A DNA stretch of 64,000 bases from Motiliproteus sp036961355 (GCA_036961355.1 JBALVL010000008.1:62001-126000); one strand, 5' to 3'; numbered from the stretch's first letter, positions 51,364-60,074 are shown. Numbers and translations: made by a program. Notes: a model not told the origin generated them from the letters alone.

Positions 51364-51849
51364 ATGCATGAAAATCCTTACTGGCAGGAGGTACTTGTCT
51401 CCCTGCGTCGTATTATTCGGGCGACTGACTTGCAGTCCAAGCGGGTATTAAAGGTTTGTGGTCTAACGATTCCGCAGGTGATGGTTCTGCGGGCGATCGA
51501 AACGCTCGGTGATGTGACTGTTAAGCGGATCTCCGACGATGTCTCGTTGAGTCAGGCCACCGTCACAACCATCCTGAACCGTTTGCAAGATCGAGGGTTG
51601 GTCGAACGGGTACGGAGTCAGGTTGATAAGCGGGTTGTTAATGCCCGGCTTACCGAGATCGGGCGCAGTACACTGAGCACGTCCCCGCCGCTGTTACATG
51701 AGCAATTTATCGACCGTTTTGAATCCATGGATGAGTGGGAGAAAACCCAGATGCTTTCGACGATGCAGCGGGTTGCAACGATGATGGATGCTGAGTTGCT
51801 TGATGCCGCACCGATGCTCGATATCGCACCGGTGACACTACCGCAGTAA
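51364..51849 (+). CDS. MarR family regulator, CosR/EctR1-like (osmolyte control)
   Basis: A 161-residue winged-helix protein. The start VLVSLRRIIRATDLQSKRVLK, the recognition region SLSQATVTTILNRLQDRGLVER and the tail VATMMDAELLDAAPMLDI follow the pattern of CosR (Vibrio) and EctR1 (methylotrophs). These control compatible-solute synthesis and uptake in response to salt. Its position opposite proXWV strongly supports that role. The preferred start is ATG 51364. Confidence 0.8.
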   Translation: MHENPYWQEVLVSLRRIIRATDLQSKRVLKVCGLTIPQVMVLRAIETLGDVTVKRISDDVSLSQATVTTILNRLQDRGLVERVRSQVDKRVVNARLTEIGRSTLSTSPPLLHEQFIDRFESMDEWEKTQMLSTMQRVATMMDAELLDAAPMLDIAPVTLPQ

Positions 51850-51986
51850 GAAACATTCTAAGGAACGACCAATCGGTCAATTTTTGTGTGCATTGTTTTT
51901 TAAATCCGTGCAAGATATCGTGATTTTGATTTTTACTAAACCAACGAAATCCAGACCACCGGATCATCAAGCTGAGCGAGAAGAAT

Positions 51987-52793
51987 ATGAAGAAATTGCT
52001 AGTTGCAGTATCGTTGATGCTCTCTTCTGTATTGGCTTCGGCTGCAGATATTAATCTTTGGGAAAAGTCGACTCTGAACGAAATCGTCAAGCGCGGTGAG
52101 TTGCAGGTCTGCATGGAAGCGGGTTACATGCCGTTTGAGATGCGTGACAAAAAAGGCCGTATCGTCGGATTTGACGTTGATATTGCCAAAGAGATGGCGA
52201 AAGCGATGAAGGTGAAGCTGGACCTGCGCAACACCGCATGGGATGGCATCATTCCAGCGCTGTTGACCGGAAAGTGCGACATCATCATGTCAGGTATGAC
52301 CGTAACCGCCGAGCGTAACCTCAAAGTTAACTTCGCTAACCCGTATATCGTTGTTGGTCAGACTATCCTGTTGCGTCCAGACATGGTCGGTACTATTAAG
52401 AGCTACCGTGATCTGAACGATCCGAAGTACGTTGTTGCGACTAAGCTGGGTACCACCGGTGATATCGCTACCAAGAAGTACATCGGTAAGGCTGAGATCC
52501 GTCTGTTCGAAACCGAGTCTGAAGGTGCGCTGGAAGTTGCTAACGGCAACGCTCACGCCTTCGTTTACGACCTACCGTTCAACGCCATTTATGGCGCGCA
52601 GAACGCCGATAAGGTTTCTCACCTGGACGACTCCTTCACTTACGAGCCGCTGGGTTGGGCCGTGCGTAAAGGCGATCCTGACTTCATGAACTTCCTCAAC
52701 AACTTCCTGGCTCAGGTCAAAGGTGACGGCACCTACGACAAGATCTACGGCAAGTGGTTTGGCAGCGATGCCTGGTTGAAGAGCGTTCAGTAA
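51987..52793 (+). CDS. Polar amino-acid ABC transporter, substrate-binding protein
   Basis: A 268-residue protein of the SBP_bac_3 family. The signal peptide is LLVAVSLMLSSVLASA. GELQVCMEAGYMPFEMRDK, IVGFDVDIAKEMAKAM and AWDGIIPALLTGKCDIIMSG follow, then GTTGDIATKKY. The ligand is a polar amino acid or derivative, not determinable here. GAGAAG precedes ATG 51987. Stem-loops separate it from the permease gene. Confidence 0.9.
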   Translation: MKKLLVAVSLMLSSVLASAADINLWEKSTLNEIVKRGELQVCMEAGYMPFEMRDKKGRIVGFDVDIAKEMAKAMKVKLDLRNTAWDGIIPALLTGKCDIIMSGMTVTAERNLKVNFANPYIVVGQTILLRPDMVGTIKSYRDLNDPKYVVATKLGTTGDIATKKYIGKAEIRLFETESEGALEVANGNAHAFVYDLPFNAIYGAQNADKVSHLDDSFTYEPLGWAVRKGDPDFMNFLNNFLAQVKGDGTYDKIYGKWFGSDAWLKSVQ

Positions 52794-52849
52794 GCGTTTC
52801 TTGCGGATCGATAAGATCCTGACAGCGATCTGAATGGATTGCTGTTGTT

Positions 52850-52916
52850 GCAGCCCGGCTAGTCCGGGCTGCTTTATCAACAGCCCGACGAAATAGTCTC
52901 TGACTGTTGATAAAGC
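52850..52916 (+). promoter_or_regulatory. Two overlapping stem-loops between binding-protein and permease genes
   Basis: The first stem is GCAGCCCGG (52850-52858) with CCGGGCTGC (52864-52872), followed by only a short T run. The second is a 13-bp perfect repeat, GCTTTATCAACAG (52871-52883) with CTGTTGATAAAGC (52904-52916). They share bases 52871-52872. They could act as processing or attenuation elements that keep permease expression below that of the binding protein. Confidence 0.65.
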
Positions 52917-52949
52917 AACCCTCCGATTTACCTGGAATCAGAGAACCCC

Positions 52950-53900
52950 ATGGATAAGCAGTACAACCAAGCTTTCTGGAACACGGTCTTTGTACTGATC
53001 ATGATTACGATCGGTATCGGCGTTTACATGTCCAGTAAAAGCATCGACTACACCTGGCGCTGGGAACGGATTCCGCAGTATCTGATTAATACCGAGCCGC
53101 AGGAAGTTCTGGCGCCGTTCGACGGTGTTATCGAGATCGCCGCCGACGACAAAACCCTGACCGTAGTGGCCGATTCGGGTGAAGATCCGTTTGTCATTAG
53201 CACCTATGATCTTCGTGACGTTGAAGACGGTGACATTGTGTTCGAAGGCGACCCGATCGCCGGTATTGAAGGCTGGCAGATCGGCCCGATCACCTGGGGT
53301 CTGGTGATGACCCTGAAGATCTCGATGATCTCGTTGGTGTTCGCGATGTTGATCGGGCTATTTACTGGCCTGGCGCGTATCTCCGCTAACCCGGCGGTGA
53401 GGAATCTGGCGATCAGCTATATCGAGCTGGTTCGCGGCACGCCGCTGCTGGTGCAGATCTTTATCTTCTACTTCTTTATCGGCACGGTGCTCGACCTCGA
53501 TCGCTTTACCGCGGGTGTGGCGGCGCTGTCGGTGTTTACCGGGGCTTATATCGCCGAAATTATCCGCTCGGGTATCCAGTCGATCCATCCGGGCCAGATG
53601 GAAGCGGCACGCAGCTTGGGGATGAACTACGTCCAGGCGATGGTTTATGTGATTCTGCCGCAGGCGTTTAAACGGACTCTACCGCCGATGGCGGGTCAGT
53701 TTATCAACCTGATCAAAGACTCATCCTTGGTGTCGGTTATCTCCATTACCGACCTGAGTAAGGCGGGTCGTGAAGTTGTCAACTCAACCTTTGCCCCGTT
53801 TGAGGTGTGGTTTACCGTTGCCCTGCTGTACTTAGTGTTGACCGGTGGGTTGTCTTGGATGGTACAAAAATTAGAGAAGAGGCTTGCTGCCAGTGACTGA
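52950..53900 (+). CDS. Polar amino-acid ABC transporter permease with an inserted N-terminal beta domain
   Basis: A 316-residue protein. A first membrane segment (about 9-27) is followed by an unusual soluble insert (about 51-108) with VLAPFDGVIEIAADDKTLTV and EDGDIVFEGDPIAG. The insert reads like a biotinyl/lipoyl-type hammerhead. The normal HisM/GlnP permease core follows (LVMTLKISMISLVFAML; EAA loop GQMEAARSLGMNYVQAMVYV). At over 300 residues it is longer than most GlnP-type permeases (about 220). The end overlaps the ATPase gene. Confidence 0.88.
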   Translation: MDKQYNQAFWNTVFVLIMITIGIGVYMSSKSIDYTWRWERIPQYLINTEPQEVLAPFDGVIEIAADDKTLTVVADSGEDPFVISTYDLRDVEDGDIVFEGDPIAGIEGWQIGPITWGLVMTLKISMISLVFAMLIGLFTGLARISANPAVRNLAISYIELVRGTPLLVQIFIFYFFIGTVLDLDRFTAGVAALSVFTGAYIAEIIRSGIQSIHPGQMEAARSLGMNYVQAMVYVILPQAFKRTLPPMAGQFINLIKDSSLVSVISITDLSKAGREVVNSTFAPFEVWFTVALLYLVLTGGLSWMVQKLEKRLAASD

Positions 53901-54642
53901 GCAAATTGATCCGTGCATCATCGTCGCCCGCGAAGTCGACAAGATCTATCCCAACGGTTGCCACGCGCTGAAAAAGGTGTCGATGTCAGTCAACCGTGGC
54001 GAAGTGGTTGTGGTGGTGGGCCCCAGTGGTTCGGGCAAATCGACCTTCCTGCGCACTCTTAACCAGCTCGAAACCATCTCCGGCGGTGACGTCCGTATCG
54101 ATGGCATCCACCTGACCGACAGTAAGACCGACATTAACAAGATTCGGGCCGAGGTCGGCATGGTGTTCCAGTCATTCAACCTGTTCCCGCACAAGACCGC
54201 GCTGGAGAACGTGATGCTGGCACCGATGAGGGTGCGCAAGCAATCACGAACCGTAGCCGACGAGAAAGGCCGTGAACTGATGTACAAGGTCGGCTTGGCC
54301 GAGCGGATGCACAGCTTCCCGTCACAGCTCTCGGGTGGTCAACAACAGCGGGTGGCGATCGCACGGGCGTTGGCGATGGCACCAAGTATCATGCTGTTTG
54401 ATGAACCGACCAGTGCGCTCGATCCCGAGATGGTGGGTGAAGTGCTCGACGTAATGAAGAGCTTGGCCAAAGAGGGGATGACCATGGTGGTGGTTACCCA
54501 CGAGATGGGCTTTGCTCGCGAAGTGGCGGATCGGGTGGTGTTTATGGAGGAGGGTGAGCTGGTGGTCGAAGAGACGCCGGAACGGTTCTTTGATAATCCG
54601 ACCAATACCCGGTTACAGAAGTTTTTAGGGCAGGTGTTATAA
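53893..54642 (+). CDS. Polar amino-acid ABC transporter, ATP-binding protein
   Basis: About 249 residues from GTG 53893 inside the permease end (TTG 53884 is an alternative). Walker A is VVGPSGSGKSTFLRTLNQLE, the signature FPSQLSGGQQQRVAIARALA, and Walker B IMLFDEPTSALDPEMVGEV, followed by the H-loop VVTHEMGFAREVADR. It is the GlnQ/HisP type and completes the binding-protein/permease/ATPase set. A strong terminator follows. Confidence 0.93.
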   Translation: MTEQIDPCIIVAREVDKIYPNGCHALKKVSMSVNRGEVVVVVGPSGSGKSTFLRTLNQLETISGGDVRIDGIHLTDSKTDINKIRAEVGMVFQSFNLFPHKTALENVMLAPMRVRKQSRTVADEKGRELMYKVGLAERMHSFPSQLSGGQQQRVAIARALAMAPSIMLFDEPTSALDPEMVGEVLDVMKSLAKEGMTMVVVTHEMGFAREVADRVVFMEEGELVVEETPERFFDNPTNTRLQKFLGQVL

Positions 54643-54678
54643 GCGCTGTCTGCCCCTGTTCATAACGTAGGGTGCGAT

Positions 54679-54709
54679 AAAAAGGGGCCGCAATCGCGGC
54701 CCCTTTTTT
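54679..54709 (+). terminator. Rho-independent terminator of the amino-acid ABC operon
   Basis: Stem GGGGCCGC/GCGGCCCC around AATC is flanked by five A upstream and six T downstream. Confidence 0.92.
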
Positions 54710-55222
54710 GTGTTTGTGCCTTGCCATGTTGTCGCATCGGTAGTCCGGACGCGCTTGCAGCCGCTTGTGCATCGCTTTGTTCTCTAACCCGTCTGCCATA
54801 AGGCGTTGATCGCCGCCCAAAGCGGGTCGGATAAGTTGACATTTGTCTGCTCAAAGTCTAGGTGTTAGTACTACCCCTAGTGGTTAATAAATCATCAGGG
54901 CACCAGATATGGTGGTTAATCGTTGTTTTCATATATATTATTTTTGTATATCAGGGGGTTTTTTTAGATCGTTTTTGTAGTTTTGTAAGTGTCCACTTAC
55001 CTCAGATTAGTGACGGAATATCGACACCGATTAAAATCCAAACAAAGGCGGTCAAATTTCTGACGTAGTTAAGCTATTTGTGATCAAAAACTACATGTTG
55101 TGTCTGTAGGAAGGGGCGGCATACAATATCTGCCAGTTCCAACGCGTAGCGCCAGAGTTTACCGCGCTGTGCTTTACCATTTTATCTAACTCCTTGTTAC
55201 ATCAGGAAAAGGTCCCTTGCAA
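54710..55222 (+). other. Intergenic region upstream of nrdJa
   Basis: About 510 bases, AT-rich from 54900 to 55080, without a convincing gene. No cobalamin-riboswitch core was recognised although the next gene encodes a B12-dependent enzyme. An inverted repeat (CTACA 55091-55095, TGTAG 55105-55109) might be a regulator site; it is not a clear NrdR box. Confidence 0.45.
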
Positions 55223-57373
55223 ATGACTGCCACTCTTCAAGTCGTGACTCCAAAAGAACAAAAAATTCCTTATCAGGACGCGTCTGTCGATATTTGGGAA
55301 TCCAAGTACCGGTTGCAGGCCAAAGATGGTCGGGTTCTCGACCAGGATATGGATGCAACCTTCCGTCGCGTTGCCAAAGCGTTGGCCGAAGTGGAGACCG
55401 GCAAGAAGAATCAGCAGAAGTGGGAGCAGGAGTTTATATGGGCATTGCGTCGTGGCGCAGTCCCGGCTGGACGCGTTATGTCCAATGCCGGCGCGCAGGA
55501 ACACAAACCTGCCACCTCGACCATCAACTGTACCGTCTCAGGTACGATCACCGATTCGATGGACGACATTCTGGGTAAGAACCTGGAGGCGGGTCTGACC
55601 CTAAAAGCCGGTTGTGGTATCGGTTATGAATTCTCCACCCTGCGTCCTAAGAACGCCTACGTTTCTGGTGCCGGTGCCTACACCTCCGGGCCATTGTCGT
55701 TCATGGATATCTTCGACAAGATGTGTTTCACCGTGTCGTCTGCCGGTGGTCGTCGTGGTGCCCAGATGGCGACCTTCGACGTCGGTCATCCCGATGTGGT
55801 CGATTTTGTCCGCGCCAAACGCGAAGATGGCCGCTTACGTCAGTTCAACCTCTCCTTGCTGGTGACCGACGAATTCATTCAGGCGGTAAAGGACGACACT
55901 GACTGGAAACTGGCGTTCCCGTTGACCAAGAAAGAGGTCGAAAGTGACGGTATCGATCTGACCGACAGCGACAATGTAATCTGGCGTGATTGGCCCACTA
56001 AAGAGGGCTACATCGCCAACGAAACCGGGTTGGTCGCTTGCCGCATCACCAAGACGATCCGCGCAACTAAGCTGTGGAACGTGATCATGAGCTCGACCTA
56101 TGATTTCGCCGAGCCCGGCTTCATCCTGATCGATAAGGTTAACGAGCAGAACAACAACTGGTTCTGTGAAAACATTCGCGCCACCAACCCGTGCGGCGAG
56201 CAGCCACTGCCACCGTACGGCAGCTGCCTGTTGGGATCGATCAACCTGACCCGCTTCGTGGTTGATCCGTTCACCGATAACGCCCGTTTCGATTGGGACG
56301 ATTACCGCAAGACCATCGCCATCTTCACTCGTATGCTCGACAATGTAGTGGAGATCAACGGCTTGCCGTTGCCGCAGCAGCGCGAGGAGATCGAATCCAA
56401 ACGCCGTCACGGCATGGGTTATCTGGGACTGGGTTCCAGCGCCACCATGTTACAGATGCAATACGGCGATGCCGCCTCGGTCGAGTTCGCCGAGAAGGTT
56501 ACCAAAGAGCTGGCGATGACTGGCTGGCGTACCGGCCTGCAACTGGCCGAAGAGAAGGGCGCAGCCCCGATCATGGAGCAAGACTTTGAAGTCACCGGCG
56601 AGATGCTACGCAAGCGCCCCGAGATGGCCACCGACGGCTTCAAGGTTGGCGACAACGTCAAGGGTAAGGTTCTGCACGCCAAGTACAGCCGCTACATGCA
56701 GAAAGTCGCCGAAGAAGATGCCGAGTTGATCGAAGCACTGGCCGACAAAGGCTGCCGTTTCACCCACCACAGCTCAATCGCACCGACCGGCACTATCTCG
56801 CTGTCGGTGGGCAACAACGCCAGTAACGGCATCGAGCCAAGCTTTGCCCACCACTACTCGCGCAACATCATCCGTGAAGGCAAGAAGAGCAAAGAGAAAG
56901 TCGACGTCTTCTCCTACGAACTGCTGGCCTACCGCGAGCTGATCAATGCCAAGGCGATGCCGTACAGCGAAAAGGCCGATGAGAAGTTGCCCGAATACTT
57001 CATCACCGCCGAAGACATCACCCCGCAACAGCACGTTGATATCCAGGCCGCGGCGCAGAAGTGGATCGACTCGTCGATCTCCAAGACCGCCAACGTACCG
57101 ACCGATTATCCGTACGATGATTTCAAAGATATCTACCTGTACGCCTACGATCAGGGCCTCAAGGGCTGCACCACTTTCCGCTTCAACCCCGAGGCCTTCC
57201 AGGGCGTGCTGGTGAAAGAGCAGGACCTGGAGAAGACCACCTACCAGTTCACTCTGGAAGATGGTAATACGGTTGAGTTTAAGGGTAATGAAGATGTCGA
57301 ATACGACGGCGAGATCCACTCCGCTGCCAACCTGTTCGACGCCCTTAAAGAAGGCTACTACGGCAAGTTTTAA
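55223..57373 (+). CDS. nrdJa: Adenosylcobalamin-dependent (class II) ribonucleotide reductase, large part
   Basis: About 716 residues from ATG 55223. The start region carries WESKYRLQAKDGRVLDQDMD. TINCTVSGTI and the substrate-site motif NPCGEQPLPPYGSCLLGSINL-type block follow, with HHSSIAPTGTISLSVGNNAS near the C-terminal third. It reduces ribonucleotides using a B12-derived thiyl radical and works with or without oxygen. The enzyme is split: the C-terminal part is encoded 41 bases downstream as nrdJb, as in pseudomonads. Confidence 0.93.
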   Translation: MTATLQVVTPKEQKIPYQDASVDIWESKYRLQAKDGRVLDQDMDATFRRVAKALAEVETGKKNQQKWEQEFIWALRRGAVPAGRVMSNAGAQEHKPATSTINCTVSGTITDSMDDILGKNLEAGLTLKAGCGIGYEFSTLRPKNAYVSGAGAYTSGPLSFMDIFDKMCFTVSSAGGRRGAQMATFDVGHPDVVDFVRAKREDGRLRQFNLSLLVTDEFIQAVKDDTDWKLAFPLTKKEVESDGIDLTDSDNVIWRDWPTKEGYIANETGLVACRITKTIRATKLWNVIMSSTYDFAEPGFILIDKVNEQNNNWFCENIRATNPCGEQPLPPYGSCLLGSINLTRFVVDPFTDNARFDWDDYRKTIAIFTRMLDNVVEINGLPLPQQREEIESKRRHGMGYLGLGSSATMLQMQYGDAASVEFAEKVTKELAMTGWRTGLQLAEEKGAAPIMEQDFEVTGEMLRKRPEMATDGFKVGDNVKGKVLHAKYSRYMQKVAEEDAELIEALADKGCRFTHHSSIAPTGTISLSVGNNASNGIEPSFAHHYSRNIIREGKKSKEKVDVFSYELLAYRELINAKAMPYSEKADEKLPEYFITAEDITPQQHVDIQAAAQKWIDSSISKTANVPTDYPYDDFKDIYLYAYDQGLKGCTTFRFNPEAFQGVLVKEQDLEKTTYQFTLEDGNTVEFKGNEDVEYDGEIHSAANLFDALKEGYYGKF

Positions 57374-57414
57374 CCAACGACAAGCAACGCGATACTGATT
57401 AGGAATGATCCAAA

Positions 57415-58143
57415 ATGGCAGCAAGAAAAATCGAAAGTAAGATCGTTGGTTTTAAAGTTATCAGCGCCGAAGACAAAGCCGAGCAACAGCAGAAAGCGGC
57501 CGAGAAAGCCAAAAACACACTGGAGAAGGTCCACGAAGACCTGCCCCGGCCCGAGTTTTTGATGGGATCGACCTACAAGATCAAGACGCCGATGTCCGAG
57601 CATGCGCTCTACATCACCATCAACGACATGGTGCTCAACCAAGGCACCGAGCACGAGCAGCGTCACCCGTATGAGATGTTCATCAACTCCAAGAACATGG
57701 AGCAGTTTCAGTGGGTCGTGGCACTGACCCGGGTTATCTCGGCAGTGTTCCGCAAAGGTGGCGATGTCACCTTTATGGTGGAAGAGCTGAAAGCGGTATT
57801 CGATCCCAAAGGAGGTTACTTTAAGAAAGGCGGTAAGTTCATGCCTTCACTGGTCGCCGAAATTGGTGAAGCGATCGAGCACCACATGAAGCTGATTGGA
57901 CTGCTGGAAAGCGACCAGCTCGACGAGCACCAGAAGGCGCTGATCGCCTCCAAGCGCGCAGAGCATGCCGCCAAGCAGGCAGCTCCCGTCGTTGAAGCGG
58001 ATGCCAGCAACGATGCTTCGACCGCTGACAACGGTGCTTTTCCAGCCGATGCGCAGTTATGCAATAAGTGTAATGTGAAGGCCGCGATTCTGATGGACGG
58101 GTGTTATACCTGTTTGAATTGCGGGGATAGCAAGTGTCAGTGA
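57415..58143 (+). CDS. nrdJb: Class II ribonucleotide reductase, small C-terminal part
   Basis: A 242-residue protein. The middle part (EHALYITINDMVLNQGTEHE, MFINSKNMEQFQWVVALTRV, FDPKGGYFKKGGKFMPSLVAE) matches the C-terminal half of fused NrdJ enzymes. The tail carries the cysteine cluster CNKCNVKAAILMDGCYTCLNC and ends in DSKCQ. It probably binds zinc and re-reduces the active site. A charged Ala-rich linker precedes this tail. It is co-transcribed with nrdJa and followed by a terminator. Confidence 0.92.
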   Translation: MAARKIESKIVGFKVISAEDKAEQQQKAAEKAKNTLEKVHEDLPRPEFLMGSTYKIKTPMSEHALYITINDMVLNQGTEHEQRHPYEMFINSKNMEQFQWVVALTRVISAVFRKGGDVTFMVEELKAVFDPKGGYFKKGGKFMPSLVAEIGEAIEHHMKLIGLLESDQLDEHQKALIASKRAEHAAKQAAPVVEADASNDASTADNGAFPADAQLCNKCNVKAAILMDGCYTCLNCGDSKCQ

Positions 58144-58537
58144 CGGTAGGGAATGTGTAAAGTTACAGGCTGATTGTGGTTTTGCGCATAAAGTGTCCGA
58201 ACTTGAACGGTAAATCAATGAGTTAGGATGTTTTTTTCGCACAAGTTGCCGGGTGTTGATTTTAAAGGGATTTTACTGATCAAAAAATAGACAGGCCCAC
58301 CGCGTCTACTTTTTTGTAGATAAGCTATCCGATACCTCAAAAAGCCGAAGCATTGCTTCGGTTTTTTTGTCATCGAACTTCTAGTAAATTGATTGTTTAT
58401 TTCGCTTTTAATGCGGGTGAACGCTCATATAAAAAGTCGCTTATGATCCTCATTCTCCTCTAAACAGGGGTCTTGGCTGTGCGTATTTTGATCGGAAGAG
58501 CCTTGCTAAGATCTCACTGTTAGATTTCAGAGAAACA
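58144..58537. other. Intergenic region after nrdJb
   Basis: About 390 bases carrying only the nrdJb terminator. The rest is AT-rich and without recognisable genes; it marks the transition to the accessory region. Confidence 0.5.
58339..58367 (+). terminator. Rho-independent terminator of nrdJa-nrdJb
   Basis: Stem CCGAAGC/GCTTCGG (58344-58350 and 58354-58360) around ATT, with A residues before and seven T after. Confidence 0.88.
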
Positions 58538-59287
58538 TCAGTTGCCCTTCATGTAGTAACCACCGAGCGTGACTGTCGCGTAGCGCTCTCCTGTTGTATC
58601 ACTTGAACCGAAATTAGTGATGTATTGTTGTCGTGCTCCTCCAAGGGACACCGCGATACGCGGATATTCTTCTTCCAAACCATAGTGCTCCTCTTCGAGC
58701 CAAGCAGGAAAGCGTGGAGTCTTCTTTATTGTCAGTTGTGTGCCTTGAACCAGCGTATTGCCCATGGCTAGTTCCTGCACCATCGGAAGTTCAGCACCAC
58801 CGCCAGTGAGCACTATGCCTATACCGTTGAACGGTGCGCTGCGTAACCAAGCAGGATCGATGGTCTTCAGGATTTCAATCATGGTCTCGTGAAGCGCCTG
58901 GCTAAAGCGCTGAACCGGCTCCAGTTGCAAGAACTCGTTAAGCTCAACGTCTACTGACTTCTCGCCACCGAGCAAAGGAACAACTACGTCTCCTTGCCGG
59001 AATAGTGCTTCTTTGAATCCTCTAATTTCCAGGATCAGAGCACCGCGGATGCGTCTATTGCGCGGATCATCAGAAGTTACCTCCGCTTTCATTAAGATGT
59101 ACTCAGTGAGAAGCTTATCGAGATGGTTGCCAGCTTCGAGGATAGCTCGCTTGCTGCCTTTTATTTCCCGCGAAGAACTTTCTTCTGTTGCCGGATCAAA
59201 CGTCACCCTAAACATGCTGAAGTCACTTGTACCAGCGCCTACGTCTATCACCAAAAGTAGTGAATTAACTTTGGCTTTCCAGCTCAT
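58538..59287 (-). pseudogene. Truncated Hsp70/actin-superfamily ATPase
   Basis: A 249-codon frame that begins close to the phosphate-2 motif of the Hsp70/actin ATPase fold (LLLVIDVGAGTSDFSMF). It continues to the adenosine motif (GIGIVLTGGGAELPMV) and ends with IAVSLGGARQQY and a short tail. The first half of the ATPase domain, including phosphate-1 (usually DxGTTxS), is missing. The frame stays open to about 59345 but contains nothing Hsp70-like there. It is therefore a 5'-truncated remnant, or less likely a deliberately short protein. The break lies next to another truncated gene at about 59290. Confidence 0.72.
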
Positions 59288-59289
59288 GA

Positions 59290-59613
59290 GCGAACCTGCG
59301 ACACCTAGCGATTGAAAACAAAAAACTGGCTGTGATCTGTGACGTCAGCTGTGATCCTTTTGGTGATTACAACCCCTTACCTATCTATGAAAAATGCACC
59401 AGCTTTGCCAAACCCACCGAACGTTTGGGTTCAGGTACTGCTGCGGTCGACTTGGTGGCGATAGATCATCTGCCTTCGTTGTTGCCTCGTGAGAGTAGCG
59501 AAGACTTCTGCCAGCAGCTGCTCGAAACACTGTTAGCTCTCGATAGTATCGACAGCGGTGTATGGCAGCGTGCCAAGCAAGTGTTTACCGAAAAGAGTCG
59601 TGGCTTGGTTTAG
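59290..59613 (+). pseudogene. Remnant of saccharopine dehydrogenase (L-lysine-forming, C-terminal part)
   Basis: The frame is open from 59290 and reads KKLAVICDVSCDPFGDYNPL, then VDLVAIDHLPSLLPRESSED, ending with a LLxLDSIDSGVWxRAK segment. This is the C-terminus of saccharopine dehydrogenase of the Lys1/lysine-ketoglutarate-reductase type. About three quarters of the enzyme (some 270 residues, including the NAD site) is missing. A GTG at 59332 could initiate a 93-residue peptide but function is unlikely. The truncation point coincides with the truncated Hsp70 gene on the other strand. Confidence 0.75.
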
Positions 59614-59669
59614 AGGGAAGGTTTTTAAGTGGTATGCACGTTTTTTAGACGATTCGTAGGAGGATTAAC

Positions 59670-59831
59670 CTGACTACCCGTATCTCCGAACAGCATCTAA
59701 GGCAGGGTTTCACCGGAGTTGTTGCCCATTGTCAGCAGGGGTGTTCCAGCGAAACGCGCAGTGCAATCGGCGTAGCCGATCAAGCAGCAGTTAAGGATAT
59801 GGCGGAGCATACCCTTAAGGCGCCGGGATAA
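59670..59831 (+). CDS. Possible short ORF with CTG start
   Basis: A perfect AGGAGG (59658-59663) lies six bases before CTG 59670, which opens a 53-residue frame ending at 59831. The peptide (LTTRISEQHLRQGFTGVVAH at its start) is soluble and unrecognised. There is no ATG, GTG or TTG in a usable position. The end of the frame contains one copy of the 21-base direct repeat. It may be a remnant. Confidence 0.22.
   Translation: MTTRISEQHLRQGFTGVVAHCQQGCSSETRSAIGVADQAAVKDMAEHTLKAPG
59765..59785 (+). repeat. 21-base direct repeat, copy 1
   Basis: AATCGGCGTAGCCGATCAAG plus C, with an internal palindrome (ATCGGC...GCCGAT). It is repeated with one change at 60075-60095. Confidence 0.7.
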
Positions 59832-59898
59832 GGCGCAAATAAGCTACCAGCTACCCAAATAATTCAGTGACAAAAGCCTTGGTTACGCTGTGATAAAT

Positions 59899-59963
59899 AT
59901 CGCCCAGAGGACTGGGCTCCTACAAGTCACATGCTCCCTGTGAGAGCGCAGTCTCTGCGCGAT
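59899..59963. repeat. REP-like inverted pair (REPIN/BIME-type)
   Basis: Element 1 (59899-59924) contains ATCGCCCAGAGGACTGGGCT and ends in CCTACA. Element 2 (59939-59963), read on the minus strand, contains ATCGCGCAGAGACTGCGCTC and ends in TCACA. They are inverted relative to each other with 14 bases between. Each forms its own short GC hairpin (CGCCCAG/CTGGGC and GCGCAG/CTGCGC). This is the layout of extragenic palindromic repeat doublets dispersed in many gammaproteobacterial genomes. Confidence 0.65.
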
Positions 59964-60074
59964 TTTTAATTGGTGGGGCTTTGCCTGCAACACAAAACCC
60001 TCAGGAAGACCCCCTATCCCCCTTTCTACAACCAAAGGTTGCCCGTGAGGGTGAGACGAAGAATGAGCCGAATT

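Noticed and set aside
54643..55222. Cobalamin riboswitch upstream of nrdJa
   Set aside because: The expected conserved core was not found by eye; only an AT-rich stretch and a short inverted repeat are present.
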